A stretch of DNA of 22,598 nt from JAUXFK01 sp034189035 (GTDB taxonomy: Bacteria > Desulfobacterota > UBA8473), in contig JAXHVA010000069.1 in assembly GCA_034189035.1 (NCBI GenBank), positions 1 through 22,598 of the forward strand, written 5' to 3'. The notes under the pieces were generated by a model. It was not told the DNA's origin, searched no databases, and saw nothing but the letters and a program-made list of their open reading frames with translations. Positions 7,911 to 16,816 of this stretch are shown here, in pieces (within the stretch, counting starts at the first letter, position 1; the number at the start of each line of letters is the position of its first letter). The translations under genes were made by a program, and so were the position numbers.

Positions 7911-9481
7911 TAGTCTTTGGATCGTTTCCCAAAGCCCCCTCCACCTGGGGTACGTATACTTATCACATCCCCCTTTTTTCCTGAAACCGTAAAATTACCT
8001 CCTAAATCTCTCGCCTTCTTTTTCGATATCAGGATGTTCTTGCCGAGCTTTCCCGGAGAGCCGCCCTGAAGTCCGTATGGAGGAAATTTCCTCCGATCCG
8101 AGAGCACTGTTACCTCACAGTTCGTAAGAAGCTGAATATCACGTCTGATCCCACAGCCTCCTGTATGCAATCCTTTGCCCCCGGATTCCTTTCGAATCTC
8201 ATATCTGAGGACTCTCAGAGGATAGGCATTCTCCAATGCCTCAATGGGTGTGTTCATTGTGTTAGTCATATGGGTGTGAACCGCATCCTCACCGTCTCTA
8301 TCACATGAAGCACCACTGCCGCCTGCGATTGTCTCGTAGTATGTGAACATTGTGCCTTCCTTTGCATCCAATCCTCCAATGGTAATATTATTCATACTGC
8401 CTGAGCTGGCAGCCGGTATCCTATGAGAAACAGCTCCGGACAATGCACCCAAAAGCACATCAACGATCCGTTGTGATACCTCTACATTCCCGCCTGCCAC
8501 AGCAGATGGAAATTGAGCGTTCACAACAGTTCCCAAAGGAGCAATAACCTCTAAGGGATACATGCACCCTTCATTGGAAGGGGTATCGAGAGGAGACAGA
8601 CACCTGAAGACATAATATACAGCAGAAAGGGTAATGGCAAGGGTTGCATTCATACATCCCTTCATTTGAAAAGAGCTCTTTGAAAAATCGATCTTCGCCC
8701 TTTTTCCTTTGACATGAACCGTTACATGAATTCTTACTGGGGTATCACTGAGCCCGTCATTATCGAGGAAGTCCTCAAAGGAATAGGTCCCGTCCGGGAT
8801 ATCTTCTATGGCCTTTTCCGTCATCCTGCAGGCGTAGTCCTGGAGCGCTCTCATATAAGAGATGACCTCATCATAGCTGTACTTGAAAGCGACCTCCATG
8901 AGTCTCTGTTCACCCAACCCGTTCGCTGCAAACTGCGCCAGCAAATCCCCTTTTCGCTCTTGTGGTGTACGTACATTGGCAAGAATCAGGTTCAGTAAAT
9001 CCTCCTGGATAGAACCTCTTCTTGACAACTTTAAAGGCGGGATACGTATACCTTCCTGAAATATCTCTTGCGACAGAGGGAGAGAACCGGGGGACATGCC
9101 TCCGATATCCGCATGGTGTGCCCGATTCGCCACATAAAACCTGAGTGTCCGCCCGATATAGACAGGGGAGATCATTGTCAAATCCGGAAGGTGTGTTCCG
9201 CCTTGAAAAGGGTCGTTCAGGACGATCGTATCTCCTTTGTCTATACGTATGGCCTTTATCGCGCTCTTTACCGAATACGGCATAGCACCCATGTGGATCG
9301 GAAGATGGGCTGCCTGCGCCACCATCTGACCTTCAGCATCAAACAGGGCACATGAACAGTCTCTTCTCTCTTTAATATTGGGGGAATAGGCGCTCCGGCA
9401 AAGAGCCATGCCCATCTCTTCTGCTATGGAAGAGAATATGTTCTTGAATATCTCCAGCTTAATAGGATCAAACAAATGCAC
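7910..9481 (-). CDS. hyuB: Hydantoinase B / oxoprolinase family protein
   Basis: This 523-residue protein is of the HydantoinaseB family (PF02538-type), the partner of HyuA in ATP-dependent opening of cyclic amides (N-methylhydantoin, 5-oxoproline) or in ATP-dependent carboxylation of ketones. Recognisable blocks are ERRDCSCALFDAEGQMVAQA, HLPIHMGAMPYSVKSAI, NDPFQGGTHLPDLTMISPV, ANRAHHADIGGMSPGS and the C-terminal GGCGIRRDIQLL with SPGKLGKN and IRTPGGGGFG. Length is normal and the frame is intact. The GTG at 9479-9481 is the best start: it sits four bases after the hyuA stop, and the conserved DPIKLEIFKN block begins at once. Only two subunits are present. A third, small subunit as in acetone or acetophenone carboxylase is not visible, which favours a hydantoinase/oxoprolinase type. 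The true substrate is unknown. Confidence 0.92.
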   Translation of the reverse strand: MHLFDPIKLEIFKNIFSSIAEEMGMALCRSAYSPNIKERRDCSCALFDAEGQMVAQAAHLPIHMGAMPYSVKSAIKAIRIDKGDTIVLNDPFQGGTHLPDLTMISPVYIGRTLRFYVANRAHHADIGGMSPGSLPLSQEIFQEGIRIPPLKLSRRGSIQEDLLNLILANVRTPQERKGDLLAQFAANGLGEQRLMEVAFKYSYDEVISYMRALQDYACRMTEKAIEDIPDGTYSFEDFLDNDGLSDTPVRIHVTVHVKGKRAKIDFSKSSFQMKGCMNATLAITLSAVYYVFRCLSPLDTPSNEGCMYPLEVIAPLGTVVNAQFPSAVAGGNVEVSQRIVDVLLGALSGAVSHRIPAASSGSMNNITIGGLDAKEGTMFTYYETIAGGSGASCDRDGEDAVHTHMTNTMNTPIEALENAYPLRVLRYEIRKESGGKGLHTGGCGIRRDIQLLTNCEVTVLSDRRKFPPYGLQGGSPGKLGKNILISKKKARDLGGNFTVSGKKGDVISIRTPGGGGFGKRSKD

Positions 9482-9485
9482 CTCT

Positions 9486-11459
9486 TCATTCTCTTTGTTT
9501 CATAAACAGATTCCCGAAGCGATCCACATTACAGGAAAAATTCGGCGGAACCAATACAGTGGAGCTGTATTCCAATATAATGGCTGGCCCTTCAACCCTG
9601 TTTCCGGCACAGAGCTTCTCCCGAATAAAGATTTCAAAGGGAATGCTTTCTCCTTTATAGAAGATCATTCTCTGCCCCAATGAGGCTGATGCACAGTCCT
9701 CATTTTTCAGTCTCTCCTCTTTGAGTTTCGGTTTTGACAGGTTTCCCTTCATCCGCACCCTGAGATTCACGATTTCACAAGGTCGCTTTTCATCAATGTA
9801 GCCATATGCCTTTTTGTGAAGTTTGTTGAACCGATCGATATAATCCTCTTTAAACAGTACGGAGATCTCATAAGACTGCCCAAGGTATCTCATATCCAAA
9901 GATGTGTCAATCGTAACTCTCTCCAATGGAATATGCTCTGCTGACATCTCATCCATTCCCTTTTCAATCAGAGGTGCAAACATCTCCTCGATCTCTTCGA
10001 AATGTATTCCTTCATCCCGAATCAACACGGATTGGGAGTAGTCTTTTACCACATCACAGATCAGCATGCCAAACGCGGATAAAAGTCCCGGATTTTTGGG
10101 GATCAATACCTGAGGGATGGAAAGGTTTTTTGCGACTTCACAGGCATGGAGCCCTCCCCCACCCCCAAAAGAGACCAGAGTAAACTCTCTAGTATCATAC
10201 CCTCTTTCTATGGATACCACCCGTATGGCCCTCTCCATTGCCGCATTTACAACCTCGATTATGCCTTCTGCAACCCTATGAGGAGAAAGGTTCAACTGTG
10301 CTCCAAACCCGGCCATCATCTCTTCCACCCTGATGGAATCGAGTGCCATATCCCCACCAAGAAAGTAATCCGGCAAGAGCCTCCCCAAATAGAGGTTGGC
10401 ATCTGTTACAGTAAGTTCAACTCCCCTTCCATAACAGACAGGACCCGGATCTGCCCCGGCACTGCGAGGCCCGACCCTCAGAGAGCCCCCTTCGTCCATA
10501 AAGGCAATGGATCCGCCGCCTGCACCCACTGTGTGAATATTGATCATCGGTATTTTTATGGGGATAGCATCTATACTCGATTCTGTTGTGATCATGAGGT
10601 TCTCGTAACAAAGGGAGACATCAGTGGACGTACCACCCATATCTAAGGTGACGATTTTATAATATCCTGCGGCCTTTGCTACTTCAAATGCACCCACAAC
10701 CCCTGCGGCAGGTCCTGACAGAACGGTCCTGACCGGTTCTTCCTTGGCCTTTTTCGCAGAGATAAAACCACCATTGGATTGCATTATGCACAGATCCCCG
10801 ACTCCGACATTTGCCTTGAGATGAGAGATATATCTCTCCATTATAGGGGATATATAGGCATTCACGACCGTAGTGCTGCACCTTTCGTACTCCCTGTATT
10901 CAGGCAATATTCGATGAGACACGGAGATGGAAATCCCCGTCTTTTCAAAACCCTCGTAAACGATCCGCTCATTTTCCGGATTCGCATATGAGAATAAAAG
11001 GCAGATGGCAATGGACTCAATACCTTCGTGTTGTATCTTTTGGATGATATCTGCAAAGGATTCTGGGTCTGCCTGGTTCAGGATTTCTCCTGTTCCTATG
11101 GTTCTCTCATGCACCCCAAATCGATACCCTTTTTGTACCAACGGTGTCATCTTATCAATATCGAGGCTGTAGAGTTGGGGCCTGTTCTGACGGCCTATCT
11201 CCAGGATATCTTCAAACCCCTTTGTCGTAATGAGAGCGGTCTTCGCCCCCTTTCTTTCGAGCAATGTATTCGTTGCAACTGTAGAGCCATGGATCACCTG
11301 CCTCTCTCCCGATACATTCCCCCATATTTTCAAGCCCTTTAAAACGGCATCTGCGGGATTCTTTGGGCTGGACGGTATCTTCTGGATATGGATTTCACCA
11401 TCCCTGTACAGGATAAAATCCGTAAACGTGCCCCCTGTATCTATACCTACCCTGAACAC
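9486..11459 (-). CDS. hyuA: Hydantoinase A / oxoprolinase family ATPase subunit
   Basis: The 657-residue protein has an actin-like ATP-binding fold that activates the substrate by phosphorylation. The N-terminal phosphate loop is VGIDTGGTFTDF (4-15). HGSTVATNTLLERKGAKTAL follows, and the second nucleotide motif is VTLDMGGTSTDVSLC. Further conserved blocks are VLSGPAAGVVGA, HTVGAGGGSIAF, RSAGADPGPVCYGRG, TDANLYLGR, and FGGGGGLHACEVAKNL. Length is typical of HyuA. The start is GTG at 11457-11459, preceded by TTTAGGAGA as a strong ribosome site. It is the first gene of the reverse-strand block and is followed by hyuB with a four-base gap. The pair is intact although the three genes downstream are broken. 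N-methylhydantoinase, oxoprolinase and ketone carboxylase are all possible activities. Confidence 0.93.
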   Translation of the reverse strand: MFRVGIDTGGTFTDFILYRDGEIHIQKIPSSPKNPADAVLKGLKIWGNVSGERQVIHGSTVATNTLLERKGAKTALITTKGFEDILEIGRQNRPQLYSLDIDKMTPLVQKGYRFGVHERTIGTGEILNQADPESFADIIQKIQHEGIESIAICLLFSYANPENERIVYEGFEKTGISISVSHRILPEYREYERCSTTVVNAYISPIMERYISHLKANVGVGDLCIMQSNGGFISAKKAKEEPVRTVLSGPAAGVVGAFEVAKAAGYYKIVTLDMGGTSTDVSLCYENLMITTESSIDAIPIKIPMINIHTVGAGGGSIAFMDEGGSLRVGPRSAGADPGPVCYGRGVELTVTDANLYLGRLLPDYFLGGDMALDSIRVEEMMAGFGAQLNLSPHRVAEGIIEVVNAAMERAIRVVSIERGYDTREFTLVSFGGGGGLHACEVAKNLSIPQVLIPKNPGLLSAFGMLICDVVKDYSQSVLIRDEGIHFEEIEEMFAPLIEKGMDEMSAEHIPLERVTIDTSLDMRYLGQSYEISVLFKEDYIDRFNKLHKKAYGYIDEKRPCEIVNLRVRMKGNLSKPKLKEERLKNEDCASASLGQRMIFYKGESIPFEIFIREKLCAGNRVEGPAIILEYSSTVLVPPNFSCNVDRFGNLFMKQRE

Positions 11460-11854
11460 ATTAAATCTCCTAAAAGTAACCTCGAATGAATACGTCTTTT
11501 AATATTACAACAATGGTTTTGAGTTATTGCATTAAAAATTCTCCTATTTCCTATGAACTGAACGACCAGTATAACAACATCTGATGCGATCATCAAGGTC
11601 AATATCAACTCCAATTCAACTTCTAATGCTTATGTGCCTTTTCCATTGACATACCAGGGACACTTGACATATACTGTATTTCATCGAAGAGTTTTTCACA
11701 AACCGAATGATGATTACCCCTCTTTTACATAATCCTTTTCCTTGTTCTTCTTCTTTTCTGCCGGGAATATCCGACAAATACTTCTTACTCTTACTGTAAT
11801 TATTCCAGTAACGAAAAGGGAGGTATTGTTCTACAGTTTCAAGGGAGAAGATCT
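11460..11854. other. Divergent intergenic region between hyuA and the FabK-like gene
   Basis: These 395 bases hold no convincing gene. They must carry promoters for both directions. The plus strand has one good sigma-70 pair (see the 11646-11675 feature). Around 11560 lies a short interrupted palindrome, ACTG, six bases, CAGT, which could be an operator but is too short to assign. A pyrimidine-rich stretch runs from about 11718 to 11765. No terminator hairpin was recognised. Confidence 0.5.
11646..11675 (+). promoter_or_regulatory. Candidate sigma-70 promoter upstream of the FabK-like gene
   Basis: TTGACA (11646-11651), an 18-base spacer and TATACT (11670-11675) form a near-consensus promoter pointing to the gene at 11855, with a leader of about 170 nt. 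The octamer TTGACATA is repeated 18 bp further on (11664-11671), overlapping the -10, so the region has tandem copies of the -35-like sequence. Confidence 0.5.
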
Positions 11855-12853
11855 ATGGACGTTCGAAGTATTTTACATACAAAGCTATGCGATTTCATCG
11901 GCATCGACTACCCGATCTGCCAGGCCGGTATGGGCTTCGTTGCACCGGCTCAACTCGCCTTTGCGGTCTCTTCAGCCGGCGGTTTAGGTGTGATCGGTGC
12001 AGGGAGTATGACAGCAGATGAATTGAGGGAAGATATCCACAGAGTTAAAGACTCTACTGACAAGCCCTATGGCGTGGATATCCTCTTTGCCCAGATCAAA
12101 ACGGAAAAGACCGATGAAGTCATCCAGTATACGGATGAAGTAAACAGACAGATCGAAGTTGTCTTAACAGAGAATGTCCCGGTTTTGATATCGGGGCTTG
12201 GCTCCCCTGCTGGAGTTGTACAGGATGCTCATTCACATGGTATAATCGTAATGTCTCTTGCTGGAAATGTAAAACAGGCAAAACGCATGGCAGATGCGGG
12301 TGTGGATGTGATTATCGCTCAGGGTCACGAAGCCGGAGGTCACACGGGCAGAATAGGTACGATGCCCCTGGTTCCCCAAATAGTCGATGCAGTTGAAGTA
12401 CCGGTTCTTGCAGCAGGTGGATTGGTGGATGGCCGGGGCTTGGTGGCTTCTCTGTTTTTGGGCGCAAGCGGTATATGGATGGGCACCCGTTTTGTAGCCT
12501 CAGAAGAGGCACAGGCCCACTTCAACTATAAGAATAAGATCGTTGAGATCACTGAAGAAGGAACCGTGATCAGCCGTTGCCACAGTGGAAAACCCTGCCG
12601 CCTTATACGTAACCGCTTCACGGATTCATGGGAAGGAAGAGAGAAGGATATCCTGCCCTTTCCTTTACAGGCCATCCAGGTAGGCTATGAAGCTTCTGTA
12701 AAGGCTCGTTACGAAGGAAAGACAGAAGAGGGAGGAATGCCTGCAGGACAGGGCTCAGGTCTGATCAAGGCTATCAAGCCGGCCGGTCAGATTGTACGTG
12801 ATATCATGGCAGAGGCTGTGGCTATCCTGGAGAACGACATATATCGACGTTAA
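11855..12853 (+). CDS. FMN-dependent nitronate monooxygenase / FabK-like enoyl reductase family protein
   Basis: This 332-residue TIM-barrel flavoprotein is of the NMO/2-nitropropane dioxygenase family (PF03060-type), which also includes FabK enoyl-ACP reductases. The N-terminal block FIGIDYPICQAGMGFV is followed by SSAGGLGVIGAGSM. The FMN/catalytic block GHEAGGHTGRIGT lies at about 157-169. The phosphate-binding region VPVLAAGGLVDGRGLVASLFLGASGIWMGTRF is complete across its parts. GGGAGAAG just before the ATG at 11855 is a good ribosome site. Family members oxidise nitronates or reduce enoyl thioesters with NAD(P)H and FMN. The acyl-CoA dehydrogenase remnant immediately downstream fits an enoyl-CoA/acyl-CoA redox role here, but that is inference. 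Confidence 0.88.
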   Translation: MDVRSILHTKLCDFIGIDYPICQAGMGFVAPAQLAFAVSSAGGLGVIGAGSMTADELREDIHRVKDSTDKPYGVDILFAQIKTEKTDEVIQYTDEVNRQIEVVLTENVPVLISGLGSPAGVVQDAHSHGIIVMSLAGNVKQAKRMADAGVDVIIAQGHEAGGHTGRIGTMPLVPQIVDAVEVPVLAAGGLVDGRGLVASLFLGASGIWMGTRFVASEEAQAHFNYKNKIVEITEEGTVISRCHSGKPCRLIRNRFTDSWEGREKDILPFPLQAIQVGYEASVKARYEGKTEEGGMPAGQGSGLIKAIKPAGQIVRDIMAEAVAILENDIYRR

Positions 12854-12864
12854 ATTTTAACCGT

Positions 12865-12877
12865 AGTCGAAGCGACT
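12865..12877 (+). terminator. Weak hairpin after the FabK-like gene
   Basis: AGTCG, loop AAG, CGACT is followed by GTTTTC and then an A-rich stretch, starting 12 bases after the TAA stop. The stem is only 5 bp and the T-tract is short, so this is at best a weak terminator or attenuator ahead of the acyl-CoA dehydrogenase remnant. Confidence 0.25.
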
Positions 12878-12946
12878 GTTTTCAAAAAGTTAAAATGTTG
12901 CCACCTGTGTTGTTTTTTTCAAAAAGCCCGTTTGAAAGGAGGCATC

Positions 12947-14064
12947 ATGGACTCCACATTACCCGCCGAGATTAGAGAAATCAAAAGAAAAGCGCGTGTT
13001 TTTGTCGATGAGAAATGCATCCCCTTGGAGAAGGATCTGAAATCTGACTGGATTGAGCCTCCTCCTGAGATACAAACAAATTGGTGGCAGGATCAAGACA
13101 CTGGGGCTTTGGGGTATGCCGCAGTTCGTGAAGAGCAGTGTCGAAGTCTCATAGGTACGAGCCACTATACCCCATTTGGTAGAGAGGTCCCTCCCTCTTT
13201 GTTTCATACTACTGACATAAAAAAAGTGGTATCTCTTCCCGCTTTTACGAGGAGAAAAAAAGGTTGCCTTTGCGCAGACTGATGAACCTGGCGCAGGCTC
13301 AGACGCTGCAGCCATTCGAACCACTGCCGTACAAGAGAAAGACGGTTAGAGTATAAACTGTGTAAAACGCTTTGCCACCCTGGCAGATCGGGCGGACTTT
13401 CTTATGGTAGTTGCAGTTACGGATCCACAAAAGCGGGCACGAAGTGGGATTACGATGTTTTTTGTCGATCAGGAAACGCCTGGCATCCATATCCGCCGAA
13501 TAATGGAGGTCATGCGTCCCCAATAGTCAACCGAAATAGACCTCAATGAAGTATTTGTCTGACAAGATGCCGTACTTGGTGAGATAGGACTGGGGTTTGT
13601 CATGGCCCAGCAATTTTTGGTCAAGGGGCGGATCTGTATCGCTGCTCGTTGTCTGGGCATCGCTGAGCATATATTGGAGATGGCTATAGCGTATGCCAAA
13701 AAAAACAGACCTTTGGCCAGTATCTTTCCCAAAGACAGGCCATATAGTGGATGCTTGCAGATTCCTATATGGAACTCCATGCTACACGACTCCTAACATA
13801 TGAAACAGCATGGAAAGAGGAAGAGGGAAAAGACCCCAGAATCGAGGCCTCAGAGATCAAGTGTTTGCTACTGAGATGGCATTTCGGGTCCTGGACAGGT
13901 CGATTCAGATACACGGCGATATTGGTTTAAGCAAGGATTTTCCTTTGGTGAGATGGTTCCGAGAGATCAGTGTACTTCGTATCGGCGAAGGCCCGAGCTA
14001 GATTCACCGCTGGGTAATCGCACGCAGTCTCCTTAAGGAGAAACTCCCTTTGGTTTCTTTTTGA
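12947..14064 (+). pseudogene. Acyl-CoA dehydrogenase, heavily decayed
   Basis: The gene keeps a strong ribosome site (AAAGGAGG) and an ATG at 12947, then PAEIREIKRKARVFVDEKCI. It resumes in other frames with VAFAQTDEPGAGSDAAAIRT (the flavin-proximal ACAD block), RARSGITMFFVDQETPG, STEIDLNEVFV, LGEIGLGFVMAQQFLVKGR, WMLADSYMELHATRLLTYE and the C-terminal VLDRSIQIHGDIGLSKDFPL, ending RIGEGPS then IHRWVIARSLL. The order and spacing are those of a caiA/fadE-type acyl-CoA dehydrogenase, a flavoenzyme that makes enoyl-CoA. In-frame stops occur at 13347 (TAG), 13524 (TAG), 13560 (TGA), 13745 (TAG) and 13999 (TAG). At least three frameshifts are needed, one in the A8 run near 13698-13705. About 50-80 residues appear deleted around 13080-13150. 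It cannot make an active enzyme. Confidence 0.88.
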
Positions 14065-14140
14065 TTTGACAGAATACTTAAGGAAATTTCAATTTGAGCA
14101 ACAGCTCGTAAAGAGGAAATGCGAAAAGGGAGGAGAGAAG

Positions 14141-16055
14141 ATGACAGAGATCACATTAGATGCTCCTGATTCGACTCTATTCTTGATGGGCAATGAGGCG
14201 ATTGCTCGAGGGGCACTGGAGGCGGGAATCGGATTTGCCAGTGCCTATCCGGGCACCCCATCTACAGAGATCATCGGAACTCTGGCCCAGGCAGGTAAAG
14301 AAAGCAATGTATATGTAGAGTGGTCCACAAATGAGAAAGTCGCTTTGGAATCAGCTGCGGCTGCTTCTTTTGCCGGGGTGCGGGCACTTGCTGCAATGAA
14401 GCAGGTGGGAGTCAATGTGGCCGTGGATTTCTTGATGAACATGAATCTCTGCGGTGTGAATGCAGGGTTTGTTTTGGTGGCTTGTGACGACCCCGGGGCT
14501 TTGGCAAGCCAAACAGAACAGGACACCCGTGTCTTTGCCAAATGGGCAGACTTCCCTCTTATCGAACCCGCCACGTTTCAAGAAGCCAAAGATATGACCA
14601 TATGGGCATTCGAGATCTCCGAAGAGGTAAAGAGCATCTGTATGCTCAGGGGGGATGACGAGGATCTCATACGGAAGAGGGAGTGTCAATCTTGGCAAAC
14701 TGCCCAAAGAGCATAAAACAGCAGTATTTGACACATCCTTCCCCTATTTCATGCCCATGCCGGTTCCCCTGAGACACCAGATGGTTCACGATAAGATGGC
14801 CAAGGTGCGTGAGATATTTGAAGACTCACCCTTTAACTGGTATACAGGCCCTGACAAACCGGATCTGTTGATTATAAGCGGTGGGAGCTGCTGGCTTTAC
14901 GCTATGGAGGCAGTGAAGGTATTGAGTCTGGAAGGGTCTGTTGGGATTTTAAAACTGGGCACGATCTGGCCCCTTCCGGAAAGGCTTCTCAAAGATCACC
15001 TGAGCAGGGCAGAAAAGATCTTGATATTGGAGCATATAGAGCCGTTTATAGAAGGCGAGCTAAAGATCATGGCTTCTGAGATGGAATTTCCAACAGGGCC
15101 TCCTCTATTCTATGGCAAGAGATCAGGGCATATCGATTCAATCGGTGAGATAACTCTCGATCTTACTGTAAAGGTCATCGGAAGCATCCTTGATAAGGAG
15201 CCTCCGCAAGGGGACGCAGAGTATACGAAGAAGGCCCTTGAGATGGTCGAGCAAAATGTGCCCCCGCGAGACCTTACCTTCTGTCCCGGATGCCCCCATC
15301 GCGCGACCTTTTGGTCTATAATGAATGCCATGAAGCTCGATGGAAGAGACGGTTTTGTCACAGGTGATATCGGGTGTTACGCTCTGGGCATGGGGCCTGC
15401 CGGTTACTTTCAGGTGAAGACCCTTCAATCCATGGGATCAGGAACAGGGCTTGCCTCTGGTTTTGGTAACCTCGGCCATGTGGAATTCCATCAACCCGTG
15501 CTCTCAGTTTGCGGGGATTCTACCTTCTTCCATACAGCTATGCCGGCACTTATGAACGGGATTCATAACCAATCCGACTTCACAATGCTCATCCTCGATA
15601 ATGCTGCAACCGCAATGACCGGCTTTCAACCCCACCCTGGGAGTAAGGTGGACGCTGCCGGCAATCCAGCATATGCTGTGGACATCGAAAGTATATGCCG
15701 CTCCTTGGGAATACGGGTGGAATGGGAGATCCCTTCAACCTGAAAAATACAAGAGAGAGTATCCTAGAGCTGCTGGAGGATGGGGGAAAGGTACGCATTC
15801 TCATCTTAAATGGGAAGTGTGCACAGGTTCAAAGCCAAGGAAGGTGATACCCGATATCAGGTTCATATCGATTCAAATACGTGTATTGGGGAAAAGTGCG
15901 GCTGCGCAAGGCTTTGCACTAGAGTCTTTCGCTGCCCTGCAATAATCTGGGATGATCATATTGAAAAGGCAAATATCGATGAGACAATATGCAATGGCTG
16001 CGGGGTCTGTGCAGATATCTGTCCCCAATCGGCTATAATCAAGGAGGTTACATGA
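14141..16055 (+). pseudogene. iorA: Indolepyruvate ferredoxin oxidoreductase alpha subunit, frameshifted
   Basis: Three plus-strand frames together give an IorA protein: a thiamine-diphosphate and iron-sulfur enzyme that oxidises 2-oxoacids (aryl pyruvates) to acyl-CoA and reduces ferredoxin. The N-terminal domain begins at ATG 14141 (ribosome site GGGAGGAG) with FLMGNEAIARGALEAGIGFA then SAYPGTPSTEI. The TPP-binding domain has FCPGCPHRATFW, GDIGCYALGMGP, CGDSTFFHTAMPALMNGIHN and DNAATAMTGFQPHPG. The C-terminal ferredoxin part has CIGEKCGCARLC and CNGCGVCADICP. Lesions are an extra G in a G6 run (14649-14654, before MTRISYGRG), a shift near 15725 that brings a TGA at 15741, and a compensating shift near 15830. 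All cofactor motifs survive. The true stop overlaps the iorB start (ATGA). It is either a recent pseudogene or partly an artefact of homopolymer errors. Confidence 0.85.
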
Positions 16056-16687
16056 ATACACATGGTCCATTGAATCTCATCATCACCGGCGTGGGAGGCC
16101 AGGGCAATGTCTTGCTCGCTCAGCTTATCGGTAAGGCTCTGGTCAATTCAGAGTACTATGTGACTATAGGAGAGACCTTTGGCCCGGCTCAAAGAGGCGG
16201 AGCAGTGATGAGCCACCTGAGAATTTCTCAACACATGGAATACAGCCCCCTCATTCCGGAGGGCCAAGCCAACATTATCCTGGGATTGGAACCGGTAGAG
16301 ACCTTGAGGGTGCTGGGACAATTCGGCAATCCAAGAGTGGCCGTTATTACGAACACAAGGCCCGTCTATCCCATCGCAGTGACAGGCGGAGAAGCCAGAT
16401 ATCCGGACTTAGAAAAGATGAAAGAGCTTGTATTTGACCTGTCTGCAAAGGTCTGGTTTCTCAATGCAACGGAAATGGCCTTTGATATGGGAATGCCCAT
16501 CTTAGCCAATATCATCATGGCCGGAGCCCTCCTCGGCACTGGTACTGTCCCATTAAGACAAGAACAGTTTCTCCCTGTCCTGATCAATAGTTTTTCAAAA
16601 GACAAGCAAGAACCCAACCTCCAGGCATTCAAAAGGGGATTTGATCTTACAAGGAACGATACGAATGGGCAATTGACCAATTCATAG
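16052..16687 (+). CDS. iorB: Indolepyruvate ferredoxin oxidoreductase beta subunit
   Basis: This 211-residue protein carries the gamma domain of 2-oxoacid:ferredoxin oxidoreductases (PF01558-type), the small partner of IorA. LIITGVGGQGNVLLAQLIG is the conserved N-terminal strand-loop that binds CoA or contacts the alpha subunit. ETFGPAQRGGAVMSHLRIS is the second signature. A longer frame extends upstream, but ATG 16052 is preferred: AAGGAGG lies five bases before it and the start overlaps the iorA stop by ATGA. The frame is intact despite the broken iorA, so it would have no partner unless another alpha subunit is encoded elsewhere or the iorA shifts are not real. Confidence 0.9.
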   Translation: MNTHGPLNLIITGVGGQGNVLLAQLIGKALVNSEYYVTIGETFGPAQRGGAVMSHLRISQHMEYSPLIPEGQANIILGLEPVETLRVLGQFGNPRVAVITNTRPVYPIAVTGGEARYPDLEKMKELVFDLSAKVWFLNATEMAFDMGMPILANIIMAGALLGTGTVPLRQEQFLPVLINSFSKDKQEPNLQAFKRGFDLTRNDTNGQLTNS

Positions 16688-16816
16688 CCCATAGGATTAC
16701 TCAAATCAAAGTATTCCCAGAAGCCCTCTTGGCCGCTCAATGAGTTGTATCGTCTCCTTCCCGGATCATCTATTTAGCTTGCAGAATTCAATATCTTATA
16801 AAATGAGAGGTAGTTT

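Noticed and set aside
7910..11459. Acetone or acetophenone carboxylase
   Set aside because: HyuA/HyuB homology alone cannot show this, and the extra small subunit of these carboxylases is not visible next to the pair.
11560..11575. Possible TetR-type operator (ACTG, six bases, CAGT)
   Set aside because: The arms are only four bases long and do not extend. Such a match is expected by chance.
16797..16802. TATAAA just before cusC as a -10 box
   Set aside because: It is only 14 bases from the ATG, so the start site would fall in the ribosome site, and no -35 matches.
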